This document shows, in pieces, positions 15,901 to 30,900 of a DNA stretch of 64,000 nt (position 1 is the stretch's first letter; each line of letters begins with the position of its first letter). Made by a program: the position numbers and the translations under genes. The notes below the pieces were generated by a model. That model worked only from the letters and a program-made list of their open reading frames with translations. It was not told where the DNA came from and did no database searches. Source of the stretch: Liolophura sinensis (Eukaryota > Mollusca > Polyplacophora > Chitonida > Chitonidae); contig NC_088301.1 of assembly GCF_032854445.1 (NCBI RefSeq), forward strand, positions 26,522,402 to 26,586,401, read 5' to 3'.

Positions 15901-18900
15901 TTGCTGGTTTCTCATCGGATGAGCTCGAACATGTAACTTACCAGATGGACGAGTTCCCCCAGTAAAATGACTGTCCTGACAAACAGAGGTCCGTCAGAGG
16001 AGGTGATCACTTCCACTAGAGCCTGTAACACCAGTGAGAGTCAGGGATGATTGGGGTCAGTGATTACAACAGCAACGCCACACAGCAACTTATAATTAAG
16101 TCAAAATATAAAATGTTGTCACAATGTCTTGTTTTTGATACTAAAAGTAGATATTTTAACACATCAACGTTTACGACATGGCGAAATTTCCAGGGCCCAA
16201 AAATAATCTCTAGAATCATATTTCAATTTTCACTTTCAAGTTAGAACTGGGTATGTGGAATTGGTCCCTGTTGTTCAGCCATAATACCATTTTGAACTAA
16301 AAACCATTATGATGAAAGATGGGTATATTCCACATGAGCCAAAGATATTAATATTCAATATCTTAAGTTAGATACATAACAATAAATAATTGTATAAATT
16401 ACAAAAATTATCAAAAATAATCAACACTGTGACAGGATGACGGAAACCATGTAAGTATTAGTTGTCATTTATTCATGGAAGCTCCCTGAAAAATTTCAAT
16501 GAAAATTTCATGTGCATGCAAAAAGAATGCATAGTATGAATGCAGTTTTTATTTCATGATTATGAAAATATTGTTCAAAAACAGCCTACAAACTGTAGTC
16601 TTCAATCAAAAAAAAAATTCTTTAAAAATGTATTCACATGGAAATATAATTTCAAAATGAATAAATAAAAAGCCTTACTTCAAGTATTCCTGCATTGATC
16701 CATGCTGACAAGATCAGAGCCTGGTGATTCTCCACTAAGTTTGGTCTGCAAAGAAATAGATTTATAGATTTATTTATTTATTTATTTATTGGATTGGTGT
16801 TTTACGCCGTACTCAAGAATATTTCACTTATACAACGGCAGCCAGCATTATGGTGGGAGGAAACCGTGCAGAGCCCGGGGAAAACCCACAACCATACGCA
16901 GGTTGCTGGCAGACCTTCCCACGTATGGCCGAAGAGGAAGCCAGCATGAGCTGGACTTGAACTCACAGCGACCGCACTGGTCAGAGACTCCTGGGTCGCA
17001 AAGAAATAAAGGAGTAAAAACACTTTTTCAGAGTGGGTTTAAGTGAAAAAGAGTATCCCTTGCTATCCCCGGTACATACCCCAAATGACCTGACATTTTG
17101 CCTACAAAAGTGCATTTTCAAAAAACATTATTTTTGGTGCTGAAACTTAATTCTACAATTTTCTAGTAAAATATCATCCCATGTTCCAAGCAAACCTCAA
17201 AATGCCTTTCTAAAATCAACACAGCTCAGGAAAAATGGGAAAATTAGTAATGGACGAAATTTACAGTCCATATAGTCCAAGCTGGCCTGAAAGAACATAA
17301 ATTCTACATAAATTGAGCAATATGAAAAGGTACATTTGACAGTGGTTATCGACTTTATAATTTCTATTGTTTATTTCATTCACTATATCGTATCATCATA
17401 TCATTCACTGTTAAAAAAAAAACATTTAAGAAATCAGGAAAACCCTATTTCGCAGCAGAATGAAATGGCTCTTCTGTCAAAGTCTACTTTACTTAGCGGT
17501 AGTCTGCTTGTCATTGGGTTATGCTTGAAATCATATGAACATGTCTGTATGTTCCAATCTAATCCTATATTACTAAGGATTTCTAATTAGGTAGAACAAA
17601 TATTTCAAACTGATTGTGGACAGCAATTTAATAAATGTATTCTAAAAATTGTTACTTAAAGCCAAAAAACAAACACCCAGAATTTATAGCACAGTTTTAT
17701 GTACTGAATTGACAGATCTAAAACAACTGATTCGATTTTTTAAAATTTCGCAACTATTGCTGCACACACAAAACATACAAATACAGATGCTATCCAAACT
17801 GTGGAACATATGTTCTGCCAAACATAAGCTAATATAAAATATCAACAAATAAAAAGGCCTGTGGGCAAGATTTAGAGACAATTCAGCCAAGTCCTACCCA
17901 CTGATAAAACATACTGACTGCTTGGTATCATCCATTTTCTAGTTTTTTCTAGTTTCTAGTTTACCTAGTTGTGTAGAGCAATATGTTGCCAGTTAAATCT
18001 AAACCACACAGTATCTTCACTATCTATGGGCAAACAGTTAAATGTTACATACCACAGGTATAAGAAACACTGAGCACAGCACCCACTGTGCTTTCTGCGA
18101 CATACCTGTATTTGTGTATACTTGTGTTTTGTGATGCCACCATACTTCTGTCTTTATGTACTTTGTAATACAGTTGTATTTATGTACTTTGTAATACAAC
18201 TGTATTTACGTACTGTTGCGTTTTGAGCTGTATTCATGTTTTATAATACAGCTGTATTTGTGTACTCTGTGTTTTGTGATATAACTTTTTGTGTATTCAT
18301 GTGTTTCATGATACAGCTGTATTTGTGTATTCTTATATTTTGTGATACAGCTGTATTCTTGTGCTCTGTGTTTTGTGATACAGTTGTATTTGTGGATTTT
18401 GTGAGTCATATTTGTACACTCCTGCATTACTCCTGAAATACAGCTGTATTGGTTTACTCATGTGTTCTATGAGACAGTTGTATTGGTTTACTCATGTGTT
18501 CTATGAGACAGTTGTATTGGTTTACTCCTGTGTTTTAAGACACAGCTGTATTCATGTTCTCTTTGTGTTTTGTGATATACCTGTATTTGTGCACTGCTGC
18601 AAATTGTGATATACTTGTATTTATGTACTTCTGCGTTTTGTGATATACCTGTATTTGTGTACTCCTGCATTTTGTATTATACATGCATTTGTGTACTCTT
18701 GCTTTTTGTGATATACCTGTATTTGTGTACTCCTACAATTTGTGATATACCTGTATTTGTGTACTCCTGCATTCTGTGATATACCTGTATTTGTGTACTC
18801 CTGCAAATTGGGATAAACCTGTATTTGTGTACTCATGGGTTTTTGTGATATACCTGCATTTGTGTACTCTCGTGTTTTGAAACACAGCTGCATTTGTGTA

Positions 18901-21900
18901 TTCATGGTCTGTAATACAATTGCATTTGTGTAGCTCTCAAGGAAAAAGAAAAGCAACGTTTGTCAAGGATGATATACATACCTGTAATTCCTATGCAGTA
19001 TATATTAAAGCAGCCATCAAACACTAAACGTTTCATCCAGCTATGTTGCAGCATTTTATAAAATAATAATATTGTTCCTATATCCAAATTTTAGAGAACT
19101 TCAAGCTCTAAACGTGTTGACTTTTTAAACTAACTTACTACACACTTGGGTTGGATTACAAACAGTATATTTATTCATTCTAGCCACTGAAGTGTATTAT
19201 ACAAAGAAAATTCCAATAAGCATCTTCTCTTTCAGTCAGCAACCTGCTAACTGATAAATTTGTAATTGTGCCTGGGGATTTTTAGAATGAACCAGTCTAC
19301 ATAGCGGGATCACCTTTTATAAAAGTTTAGTCCCTAATAACCATACAGATACTTAATGAAAGAGCTGAAAACAGGCCAAACCTGGTGTGACATTGATGTG
19401 ACAAGAGTATTCTCCCTTCCTCTGCCACAAAGCCGTCACTCAACCTCCACGCATCTCTCATCTGGGAGGGGTCTGGCAAGAGAGACAAAAAACATAACCT
19501 GAACAAACAAATGCATCATTATTTATTTTTTATTTTTTGATTGGTGTTTTACGCCGTACTCAAGAATATTTCACTTATATCACGGCGGCCAGCATTATGG
19601 TGGGTGGAAACCGGGCAGAGCCCAGGGGAAACCCACGACCATCCGCAGGTTGCTGCCAGACCTTCCCACGTACAGCCGGAGAGGAAGGCAGCATGAGCTG
19701 GTCTTGAACTCACAGCGACCGCATTGGTGAGAGGCTTCTGGGTCATTACACTGTGCTAGCGCGCTAACCGACTGAGCCACGGAGACCCCTTTACTGTTTT
19801 ATGCCTTACTCAAGAATAGAATGATTGAATGAATTTAATTGATTGTCTTTTAATGACATACTCAGGTTTTTATCACTTGAACGGCTGGAGGCATGTGTTT
19901 TGCAAATTATATAAACATATATATATATTTGAACATGTATTTGAGAGCTTGAAACAAAAGGAGGGGCTTCCTTTGTTTCACCGATGTCCAAGGTTTATCT
20001 ATACAAAAACCATATGTCAGAAATGTCAAAATTTCAACAAAATTAAGTTGAAGTAAAATACAGGATATCCCAGTTTAATTCTGCGCATCATCTCTTATAC
20101 TATTTCCCCTTGCGCATAAATACTGATCAGGTACCAGGATCACGGAGTCGTCTTAGACTTGAGTCAAACTTAGTCTTAACTTTAAAATAGTTTACTGTGC
20201 TAAAATTGTGACTAGTCTCAACTTTAAAATAGTTTACTGTGCTAAAATTGTGACTTCAGGAATTTTTACCTAAATACTTCGAGCTCTCCTAGTCCTTCAC
20301 CACAAGATTGAAAATTGGTGTTCACTTTAAAATCTAAGCTGAGGGACAATACCACAAGTAAAGACTAAGTCTGACTTGAGTCCAAGACTTTAGGCTTTAT
20401 GATAATGGGGCAAATGTAACCCTGACTCTTTTTCTTCACTCACCTGTACTGAGCAATGCCACTGAGAAATCACTGGTCCATTCACAGCTCTGGATCCTGA
20501 ACAGCTCAAACAGCATGTCGACTATGTTTTTCTAAGTACAAATAAACAAAGACAAATAAGCAAACTGATTATAACATACAGCAGTAATGAATAAAAAAAA
20601 TATTTGCTTTTAGCCATAAAAACCTGAAGGACACATCTTGTATGTTATGTATGCACGCATATGCTTTCTTCTGAACAATACACTTTTCTTCTCTATTAAA
20701 AGATAGTTGTATTCTTAGTTTTCATTAATCCATCAATCTGTTTATAGATACTTGAACAATCAATCAATAATCACCTCAACACACTGTAGTTTGCCACACT
20801 TCAGGTCACAAGCTCAGAATTACTTAACATGTACGTGTACATTTAGATTTGATAGTACTTAGTATCAGGGGATGCTCTGAGATGGATCATGGGAGTGAGA
20901 CCTACATGAAGCTTCACCTACATGAAGGTTCATATACATGAAGGTTCGCCTACAGCAAGGTTCACATACATCAAGGTTCACCTACATCAAGATTCGCCTA
21001 CCAACACCAAGGTTCACCTACATTAAGGTTCACAAATATGAAAATTCACCTACATAAAGGTTCACATACATGAAGATTCACCTCCATCAAGGTTCACCTA
21101 CATGAAGGTTCACCTACATAAAGGTTCACATACATGAAGGTTCACCTCCATCAAGGTCCACCTACATGAAGGTTCACTTACAAAAAGGTTCACATACATG
21201 AAGGTTCGCCTACATAAAGGTTTACCTCCATCAAGGTTCACCTACATAAAGGTTCACCTACATGAAGGTTCACCTACATGAAGGTTCCCTTACATAAAGG
21301 TTCACATACATGAATGTTCACCTCCATCAAGGTTCACCTACATGAAGGTTCACCTAAATCAAAGTTCACATACATGAAGGTTCACCTAAATCAAAGTTCA
21401 CATAAATGAAGGTTCACCTAAATCAAAGTTCACATACATGAAGGTTCACCTAAATCAAAGTTCACCTAAATGAAGGTTCACATACATGAAGGCTCACCTA
21501 AACCAAAGTTCACATACATGAAGGTTCACCTAAATCAAGGTTCATGCAGACATTACTGCTCTTTTGGTAGCTTATTTATCAGTCCATTGAATGTAATGGT
21601 ATATCACAGTTTAACAGTGACTGCGGAAAAAAACTACTGTAAAAGACTTAAGGGCTTGAAAATCTTTCAACAAAACTCAAAGACTTTCACTGATTTTAAG
21701 AACAATATATGCCTTTGCCCTCCCCTCACAACATCATAACAGTCAAATTTACGTTCAAACTGGCAGCATTAACAGAGTGGACATCAAGAGAATTTGTCTG
21801 TATAACAACTCACCCTTATTTCTGCATTAGGTAAATAGAGAATGCCCACTAGAGATTGCAGCCCAGAGCCGTCGGGTCGACATAGCCGTATCATACCTGT

Positions 21901-24900
21901 GCAACATCAACAACACGATACTGTTAACACACATTTATGAATACACATTTCACATACTGACTTTAAGCTTCACTTTTCTCTGATACATGTTCATATTTAT
22001 AATCTTGCATACGTGAACCTTTTATTTTTTAGCTGCGATGAGCAACTACATGTTCTTTTTATTTTCAAAATTCACTTGAATCTAAGTTGTCTGGGTTTAG
22101 AATGTAATAAGGTTACCTGGTGATAATTTAAGCACATTCTGAGGACATTCCTCTGTCTTGAAATTTATATATTGAGTGAAGCTATTACGTTGGGAAAAAC
22201 CATCAAGAATAAATTATTGCCGTAGTAAAAAGATTAAAATTCAATTAAATTTGCCATTGCAATTCGTGGAAAGCAAACACAAACTGATTTCGGAAGATTT
22301 GTGAAAGTGGAACCTGGAGGCAATAGACACCATGGTTTTCACTTAGTTCCATTCCCAAACCTCAATTCCAGTAACACGCCGACAAAACCGCCACATGAAA
22401 AGATTGAACTTAACAATTTTAAACAAAATTATTATAAGAACAGAGACAAAGGCAACTTTTCTTACCTGGCCATGATTTCATCACAGTAACAATGGCCATT
22501 TTACTGGCTGCAAATCTGGATTCTTTATCATCACTATAACAGAACAACATTAAATTATTACAAATTTACAAATCAAAAATTTGCAAAAATAATATTTCCA
22601 ATCACAAAAATACGACAAACACACAATTGAGACAAACATGGGCAAATTTTGAAAGGTTAAATATGTGACATGGGCTGAAATTCTCTGGGAAAATCAAATG
22701 AGTTTGGACCACATATTCAGGTAACCCGAGCTCTTGTACAAAAGATTAAATACTAGAGAAACTTGACTGGTCTAAAATATAACGGTTTATATCGTCCATA
22801 AAGCCCACCTCAGTATTCAAATATATGAAAACACTGAATATAAGTACATACATGTACATATAACAGCCTTCCAGATTCAGTTACAATGGTTAAATTCGTC
22901 CAAAAATTGGACCTAGTTTACAAACTGGCTGCAAAAGTAAATATTTTTGGGTGCTCTTGCTAAAAGTTGGATATACATGTGGCAACCTTAATTTCAAACA
23001 CTGGGTAATCACACGATGAATACCCACTTTTGAGTGCACTTTGCCTTTCACTAATGACAGACTTACCTTAATGATTTTTCCCCAGTATCAGCACCACTGT
23101 GTTTATAATGACAGTCTGTGAAAGGGGCCACCAATTGCTGCCGGGCAATAAAAGAATAAATGATCAGTTACAAGATCTGAGTAACGACCCACTAATCTTC
23201 CGGCAAGGAGTGCTGGCTATGTCTTTCTCCTAGTGACCATTTCTACTAGGACTTTTGGAGATTTGATTGATATTTTCTCATTTTCACACCTTTAGGGGAC
23301 CATCTAAAAGTATTCAAAGGCCTTAACAATTTGGGGAGTGCAGTGTACTATTACTTTATTACAACTGTAATACATCGCAGCAAATATTTTAGGTGTCTAG
23401 CAATTAGCAACGCCTCAAATGTTGTGAAAAAGTTAAAAGTACATACAGTTAACAAGGACTTGGAACAGTTAACATGGAATGAGAGCGCAGAGTCTAATTT
23501 TTAAGTGGAAATGGGCCTAGCCAAAGCATACTGAGTGTATTTGATTTTTTGGCATTTTACTTAAACAACTTCATACTGTGTATTGCAATTGTGGCCCTTG
23601 AACTGGCATGAGGTGTATAGCTGAAACAAGCCGTTAATGTTTCCTTCTCATGTTATTTGGTACACATGAGTGCTGGGCAGGGCTCTCGATTGTTGCATAT
23701 GGAGAGAGACGAACATACCAAGATTCATTTAGTTTGCATTTATTTATTTGCTTCCTGATGAATGCCAAACTCAATAAATTTTGACTTAAACATACATGCT
23801 GGTGATCAGTTTTATGGGTGGAGGAAACCACTGTGTCCAGAATAAACTACCAACCTTTGGAACGTTACTGATGAACTTTCCCACACCTGCTGTACAGGTG
23901 GGGGATAACGCCCAGTCTTGGACAGGTTACTTGTAGATTACCCAGCTTGTGGGTCACAGTTTGTGGGACATTGGTGCCAATAAGCACTTGAGGAGTTTCA
24001 GAACCTCAAGATACATCTGCGCCCATCATGGCAGTGTGTGTAACAGACAATGCCATCTCGTTTGGCCACGATCGAAATACACATCCTATTTTAAATTATT
24101 AAATTAATATTACAAAAAGCGTCATTTTAAAGCGATGTGACTTGATTTCACAGGGCTTTTGCTCTGAAGTGCTGAGACAAAAATTATGGGGAGTTAATAG
24201 CTCTGATAAGAGAAATGCCGAAAAAGTTAGAGAAAATAAAAAAATAAAAGGACAAACCTCCAGATCGATATTTATCTTGATAAAATGCCGTGTGCGTGGG
24301 TGGTTCAACAGGTAGAGTATGGTTGCCACGAGCGACTCGTTGACCCTGGGGTAGAGCTGACAGTCTATGATATTGTGGAGAATTGCACTCACACCCCCAC
24401 AGTGTGATATCACAGATGCATTGTGGAATGCTACAACAAGGAAGTCAATGGAGCAAGAACGGAACAGTCAGCAATGTACATGTATATAATCAATTGAGCC
24501 AGGAAGGAACAGAATCACCTGAGAGCGGTAGAAACAGGACCAACTGAATCAGGAATGCATATATACACAAACAGTTAAGCTAGGAAGGAAGATGTGCAGT
24601 AACGCTACATGTAGGAAGGAACAATCAATTGAACCAGGAAAAAACAATCAATTGAACCAGGAAGGAACAATCAATTGACCCAGGAGAGAACAATCAATTG
24701 ACCCAGGAAGGAACAATCAATTGACCCACGAAAGAAGAATCGACACAGGAAAAGAACTATTAATTGACCCAGGAAAGAACAATCATTTTACACCTAGGTA
24801 TTTAGCACAGCTACAGAAAATTCATTAATTTTTATCTCTTGCACACTTAACTGCTCAAGAAAATATCCTACCCTGGTTAAAAAGAAATTCATCAGAGAAG

Positions 24901-27900
24901 ATAGATCTAAACTAATTCTTATTGAGGGTTCGCACCTTTACTAAAATGTTTGTCAAGGACTTTCAACGACACAATTACATTTGTTTTCCAGTACTTTCAA
25001 GGACACAATTACATCAGTTTTCCAGTACTTTCAAGGGTTCAGATCTAGGTTTACATTTTTGTTGTGTCAATTTTATTTTACTTGAGTGGTTTATAAATAG
25101 GTTTGACAAACAAGTCAAGATGTCTGACAAAGAAACATCAATTAGCTCTTTTTTTCCCAAAACTACTGTCTTTCAAGTAAAATGAAGGTTATAAATATTA
25201 TTTTTAAACAATTTAAGTCCTATTTTTTAAAGATTTTTAAAGACCAGTGGAAACTCTGTTAAACTGTGTAATGTAGCGTCAAATGTAGTACGCACCTATT
25301 TCACATATTGAGGCGAGGGAGACCTTCGTCATGCGGTCCCTCTCCTGGGCTCCATCATTGCCTATGGCCACCAATGGATAGATAAGAGATGGGGGGAGTT
25401 TGTGGGGGTTCAGCTGGCTAATCTTACGAATCAGTCGGATGGCATGAACCCTCTCCACCTCATTGTCCAGGCATACATCTAGGCTTCTGCATGGGACAAA
25501 CAAGGTGATTCATCGATTTATTGGACTGATTGATTGATATTTAATGCAAATCTTTAATGCAATTAAGGTATTTTAGGAGCCACATGCTACCCTAATTGCT
25601 CAACCTTTTCGCATATGAAAGAGCAACTTTCAGTGCAATTTATGCACATTTTTAATTTGAACCTGGAGACAAAACTACATCTGTTGGGTTGGCCAAAATT
25701 CACACAAAGTTTAATTTTATCAGTCTACACATTATCAATAATGCCTTCAGACCAAGCTTGAATAAACATTTTCAACATGCGAAAAGATTGAAGAATTACA
25801 GTACTATATTTCTCTTTTGGCTCACAGAAAGCAGAATCAAATTGGTTATAAAGGAAATCATTGACTCCTGAATTCCCACATCCATAAAACAGGGACGCCA
25901 AACAAGAAGGTTATAAGGTAATCAATGTGCAGAGTGAACAGGTAATCCAGACTCTCCAGTACCTGTGTATTCAGTCACCTGATGACATACCTGGCTATGA
26001 GATAACCAAAGAACACAGTGAGCAGGTAATCCCGGCTCTCCTGTACCTGTGTACTCAGTCACCTGATGACATACCTGGCTATGAGATAACCAAAGAACAC
26101 AGTGAACAGGTAATTCCGGCTCTCCTGTATCTGTGTAATCAGTCATCTGATGACATACCTGGCTACAAGGTAATCAATGTGCAGAGTGAACAGGTAATTC
26201 CGGCTCTCCTGTACCTGTGTACTTGGTCACCTCCCTATAAGGAAATCTATGTGCAGAGTGAACAAGTAATCCAGACTCTCCTGCACCTGTGTACTCATTC
26301 ACCTGGCTATAAAGTAATCTATGGGCAGTGTGAACAGGTAATCCAGACTCTCCTGTGCCTGTGTACTCAGTCACCTGGCTATAAGGTAATCAATGTGCAG
26401 AGTGAACAGGTAATCCAAGCTCTCCTGTACCTCTGTACCCAGTCACCTGGCTATAAGGTAATCAATGTGCAGAGTGAACGGGTAATCCAGGCTCTCCTGT
26501 ACCTCTGTATTCAGTCACTGGCTCAGTGTACAATGTGCAGAGTGAACAGGCAATCCAAGCTCTCCTGTACCCATTTACTCAGTCACCTGGCTGTAAGGTA
26601 ATCAATGTGCAGAGTGAACAGGTAATCCAAGCTCTCCTGTACCTCTGTATTCAGTCACCTGGCTATAAGGTAATCAATGTGCAGAGTGAACGGGTAATCC
26701 AGGCTCTCCTGTACCGCTGTATTCAGTCACTGGCTCAGTGTACAATGTGCAGAGTGAACAGGCAATCCAAGCTCTCCTGTACCCATTTACTCAGTCACCT
26801 GGTTGTAAGGTAATCAAGCTGCAGAGTAAACAGGTAATCCAGACTCTCCTGTACCTGTTTACTCGGTCACCTGGCTATAAGGTAATCAACATGCAGAGTG
26901 TACAGGTAATCCAAGCTCTCCTGTACCTCTGTACTCAGTCACCTGGGTATAAGGTAATCAATGTGCAGAGTGAACGGGTAATCCAGGCTCTCCTGTACCT
27001 CTGTATTCAGTCACTGGCTCAGTGTACAATGTGCAGAGTGAACAGGCAATCCAAGCTCTCCTGTACCCATTTACTCAGTCACCTGGCTGTAAGGTAATCA
27101 ATGTGCAGAGTGAGCAGGTAATCCAAGCTCTCCTGTACCTGTTTACTCAGTCACCTGGCTGTAAGGTAATCAACATGCAGAGTGTACAGGTAATCCAAGC
27201 TCTCCTGTACCTCTGTACTCAGTCACCTGGCTATAAGGTAATCAATGTGCAGAGTGAACGGGTAATCCAGGCTCTCCTGTACCTCTGTACTCAGTCACTG
27301 GCTCAGTGTACAATGTGCAGAGTGAACAGGCAATCCAAGCTCTCCTGTACCCATTTACTTAGTCACCTGTCTGTAAGGTAATCAAGCTGCAGAGTAAACA
27401 GGTAATCCAGACTCTCCTGTACCTGTGTACTCATTCACATGGCTATAAGGTTATCAATGTGCAGAGTGCACAGGTAATCCAAGCTCTCCTGTACCTGTTT
27501 ACTCAGTCACCTGACTATAAGGTAATCAACATGCAGAGTGTACAGGTAATCCAAGCTCTTATGTACCCATTTACTCAGTCACCTGGCTATAAGGTAAACA
27601 CCGTGCAAAGTGAACAGGTAATCCAAGCTCTCCAAGATCTTCTATACCCGTTTACTCAGTCACCTAAAAACGTAATCAATGAGCAGAGTGAACAGGTATT
27701 TCAGACTCTCTTGTACCTGTGTACTCAGTCTCCTGACGACATACCTGGCTATAAGGTAATCAATGTGCAGAGTAAACAGGTAATCCAAGCTCTCCTGTGC
27801 CCGTTTACTCAGTCACATGGCTCTAAGGTAATCGACGTGCAGAGTGAACAAGTAATTCAGGCTCTCCTGTACCTGTGTACTTGGTCACCTCGCTATAAGG

Positions 27901-30900
27901 AAATCTATGTGCAGATTGAACAAGCAATCCAGATTCTCCTGTACCTGTGTACTCAGTCACCTGATAAGGTAATCAATGTGCAGAGTGAACAGGTATTCCG
28001 AACTCTCTTGTACCTGTGTACTCAGTCTCCTGACAACATACCTGGCTATAAGGTAATCAATGTGCAGAGTGAACAGGTAATCCAAGCTCTCCTGGTCAGA
28101 TAACAGGTAACGTATAGTCCTCAGGGTCGCTGCTCTCACTTCTTTAGCCTCATGTAATAGACCTATCCGTAAACTGTGCACAGTGAAGCAAGCAGATTAT
28201 AGGATGTATTTATTGGAAAAGTCTACGTGTACATGTATCTGTAATTCTAATTTAAGTATACACTTTAACCTTAATTTTAAACACAATGATTAAACATAAC
28301 ATTTTTTAGGCATCGCTTTGCCTATTAAACATCTATTTAAATATCAGAACAGAATAGAGTTTCAGGCTTTAAAATACTTTATATCATACAAATATTTCAA
28401 AGTGCCCGTAAGTACCTTTTATCAATCTTTACTGGTAAATATCTTTCATAGAATACATTCAGAGCATGCACACAAATTTATGGGTATAAACATTTGAGAA
28501 GTTAAAAAATATAAATTAAGAACTTACCAGCAGAAAATGTCCTCTTTGGAGTATGGAAGCTCTTTATCACCCCCAACTTTGTATAAGTATTTGACAAATG
28601 CATTAAGGTAGGCCAGTTTCTTGCTCTTGGATATGCCATGTTGACGAACAATGTGAAGAAGTATTTCACGGATATTCTCTTTGGGCTCTATAACACAAAT
28701 ACAAGGCCAAAGGTCAGGTTTTTAACACTTTCATCTGTCACCAAATAATATGTTTTTAAATTATTTTATTTTTAATTTTTTATTGCCTTTTTTTTCTTCT
28801 ACATTATAATATTACTATAAGAAATTTATTTAAACTTTCAAAAAAAAAAAAAAAATAACTGGCATAAGTAGTTATAAAAATAGATTACAGGTGTTAAAAC
28901 CTAATGCATAGCTTTAGCCCTATTTCTATTATAAGCAGAACCTATAACATAGGTAACATGTGTATTCAATACTGTACATGTATGTTCCATACTTCATGCA
29001 TAAAGGGTGAGGCAGCAACCTGGGGCTGATCATGGGTTTCCCCCAGGTTCTGTCCCATTTCCTCCCACCATAATGCTGGCCGCCACCATATAAGTGAAAT
29101 ATTCTCGAGTACAGCATAAAACACCAATCAAATAAATAAATAAACAAAAAAATAAATAAATCCTGCATAAAAACCCATTAGTCCTAAAATTAGCAGAAAA
29201 CTCCATTCTTAACAAAAATTAATTGATCACATTAACAACAGTCAGATAAACACGCACACAGTACATACAATTACTCATTCATCAGGGAAATCTGCTTAAG
29301 TTAACTGAGATTAATTCAATCTATAACAGCAACTAACAAGGCGTGTCCTATCCAGGAGTAGATAAGCCTGCTAATTACCCAACTCTATCAGCCATAATGA
29401 TAGGCTCTAATTTGAAATCAGGCAAGATAAAAAATAATTGATACGTTTACAAGAGCCATGGACATGGTACATCATGATAGGCCATATGTAAATGTACGTA
29501 CAAGTTTGTACAATGTCTCCTCTGAAATTCCGACAGCATAATACCTTTGTACATGTGCAAGTGTACCATTATAAAATTCAGATAGCCTAATACCTTTGTA
29601 CATGAGCAAGTGTACCATTATAAAATTCAGATAGCCTAATACCTTTGTACATGTGTAAGTGTACCATTATAAAATTCAGATAGCCTAATACCTTTGTACA
29701 TGAGCAAGTGTACCATTATAAAATTCAGACAGCATAATACCTTTGTACATGTGCAAGTGTACCATTATAAAATTCAGATAGCCTAATACCTTTGTACATG
29801 AGCAAGTGTACCATTATACAATTCAGATAGCCTAATACCTTTGTACATGTGCAAGTGTACCATTATAAAATTCAGACAGCATAATACCTTTGTACATGTG
29901 CAAGTGTACCATTATAAAATTCAGACAGCATAATACCTTTGTACATGTGCAAGTGTACCATTATAAAATTCAGACAGCCTAATATCTTTGTACATGTGCA
30001 AGTGTACCATTATAAAATTCTGACAGCCTAATATCTTTGTACATGTGCAAGTGTACCATTATAAAATTCTGACAGCCTAATATCTTTGTACATGTGCAAG
30101 TGTACCATTATAAAATTCTGACAGCCTAATATCTTTGTACATGTGCAAGTGTACCATTATAAAAACAACAGGTGCCATAAAAATTTAACTTAAAAAAAAG
30201 TTTAACTTTAAAAAAAAAAAAGCATCTATGATTGCAAAACTGATGCATTCAATTGCAATTTTCAAATGACATAACAAGTATACAAAGAGTAATTTGTCTC
30301 AAATGGCGGAATTTATGTATGCTAAACTCGCCATAAAGTCAACTTGATTAAAAATGATTTCCTGTCCTTCTCATTTGCAATGGCCAGTGTACTCTTAAAA
30401 CTAATGAAAATTAACTTGCTGATGATACATACAAATGTGCTTGATAATTTAAATTCACAGTTTCAGCTTCAGTGCTTGAAGACTAAGTATCATGCTTTCT
30501 CAGCCTCAATGAAAAGAATTACTACAAAACTGACAGAGATTAAATCGGCATTTATATATTAACTGATGATTAAACAGGTGGTGTGAGAATCCAAGCAACT
30601 CCTTACTGTGGCTATTCCATGAACTACTTCAGTATAAAATCTTGACGTCATGTAAAAAAAATAGCAGAAAGCTAAACCTTGTCTATCACCAAATCAAGAT
30701 TAGCCTGTAAACCCTATCAAAGTCCTTCAACACATATTCTTAACAACTCAGGTTAAACTTATTCAAAGCCTGGATTGACATAGATATTTAAACTAGGTAC
30801 AGACAACATGCCACCACTTTACCTGAATCACCCCTCTCTAACAATACCTCATGAGCTGCATGTAATGAAGGTTTTCTTGTACGCCAGCAGACAAACCTAA

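Noticed and set aside
25922-28103. Plus-strand open frames of 95-224 codons
   Set aside because: Antisense reading of the 72/84-bp array; open only because the unit is a multiple of 3 without stops in that frame.
29525-30165. CRISPR-like array
   Set aside because: Units are contiguous with no unique spacers, and the surrounding genes are animal genes with introns.
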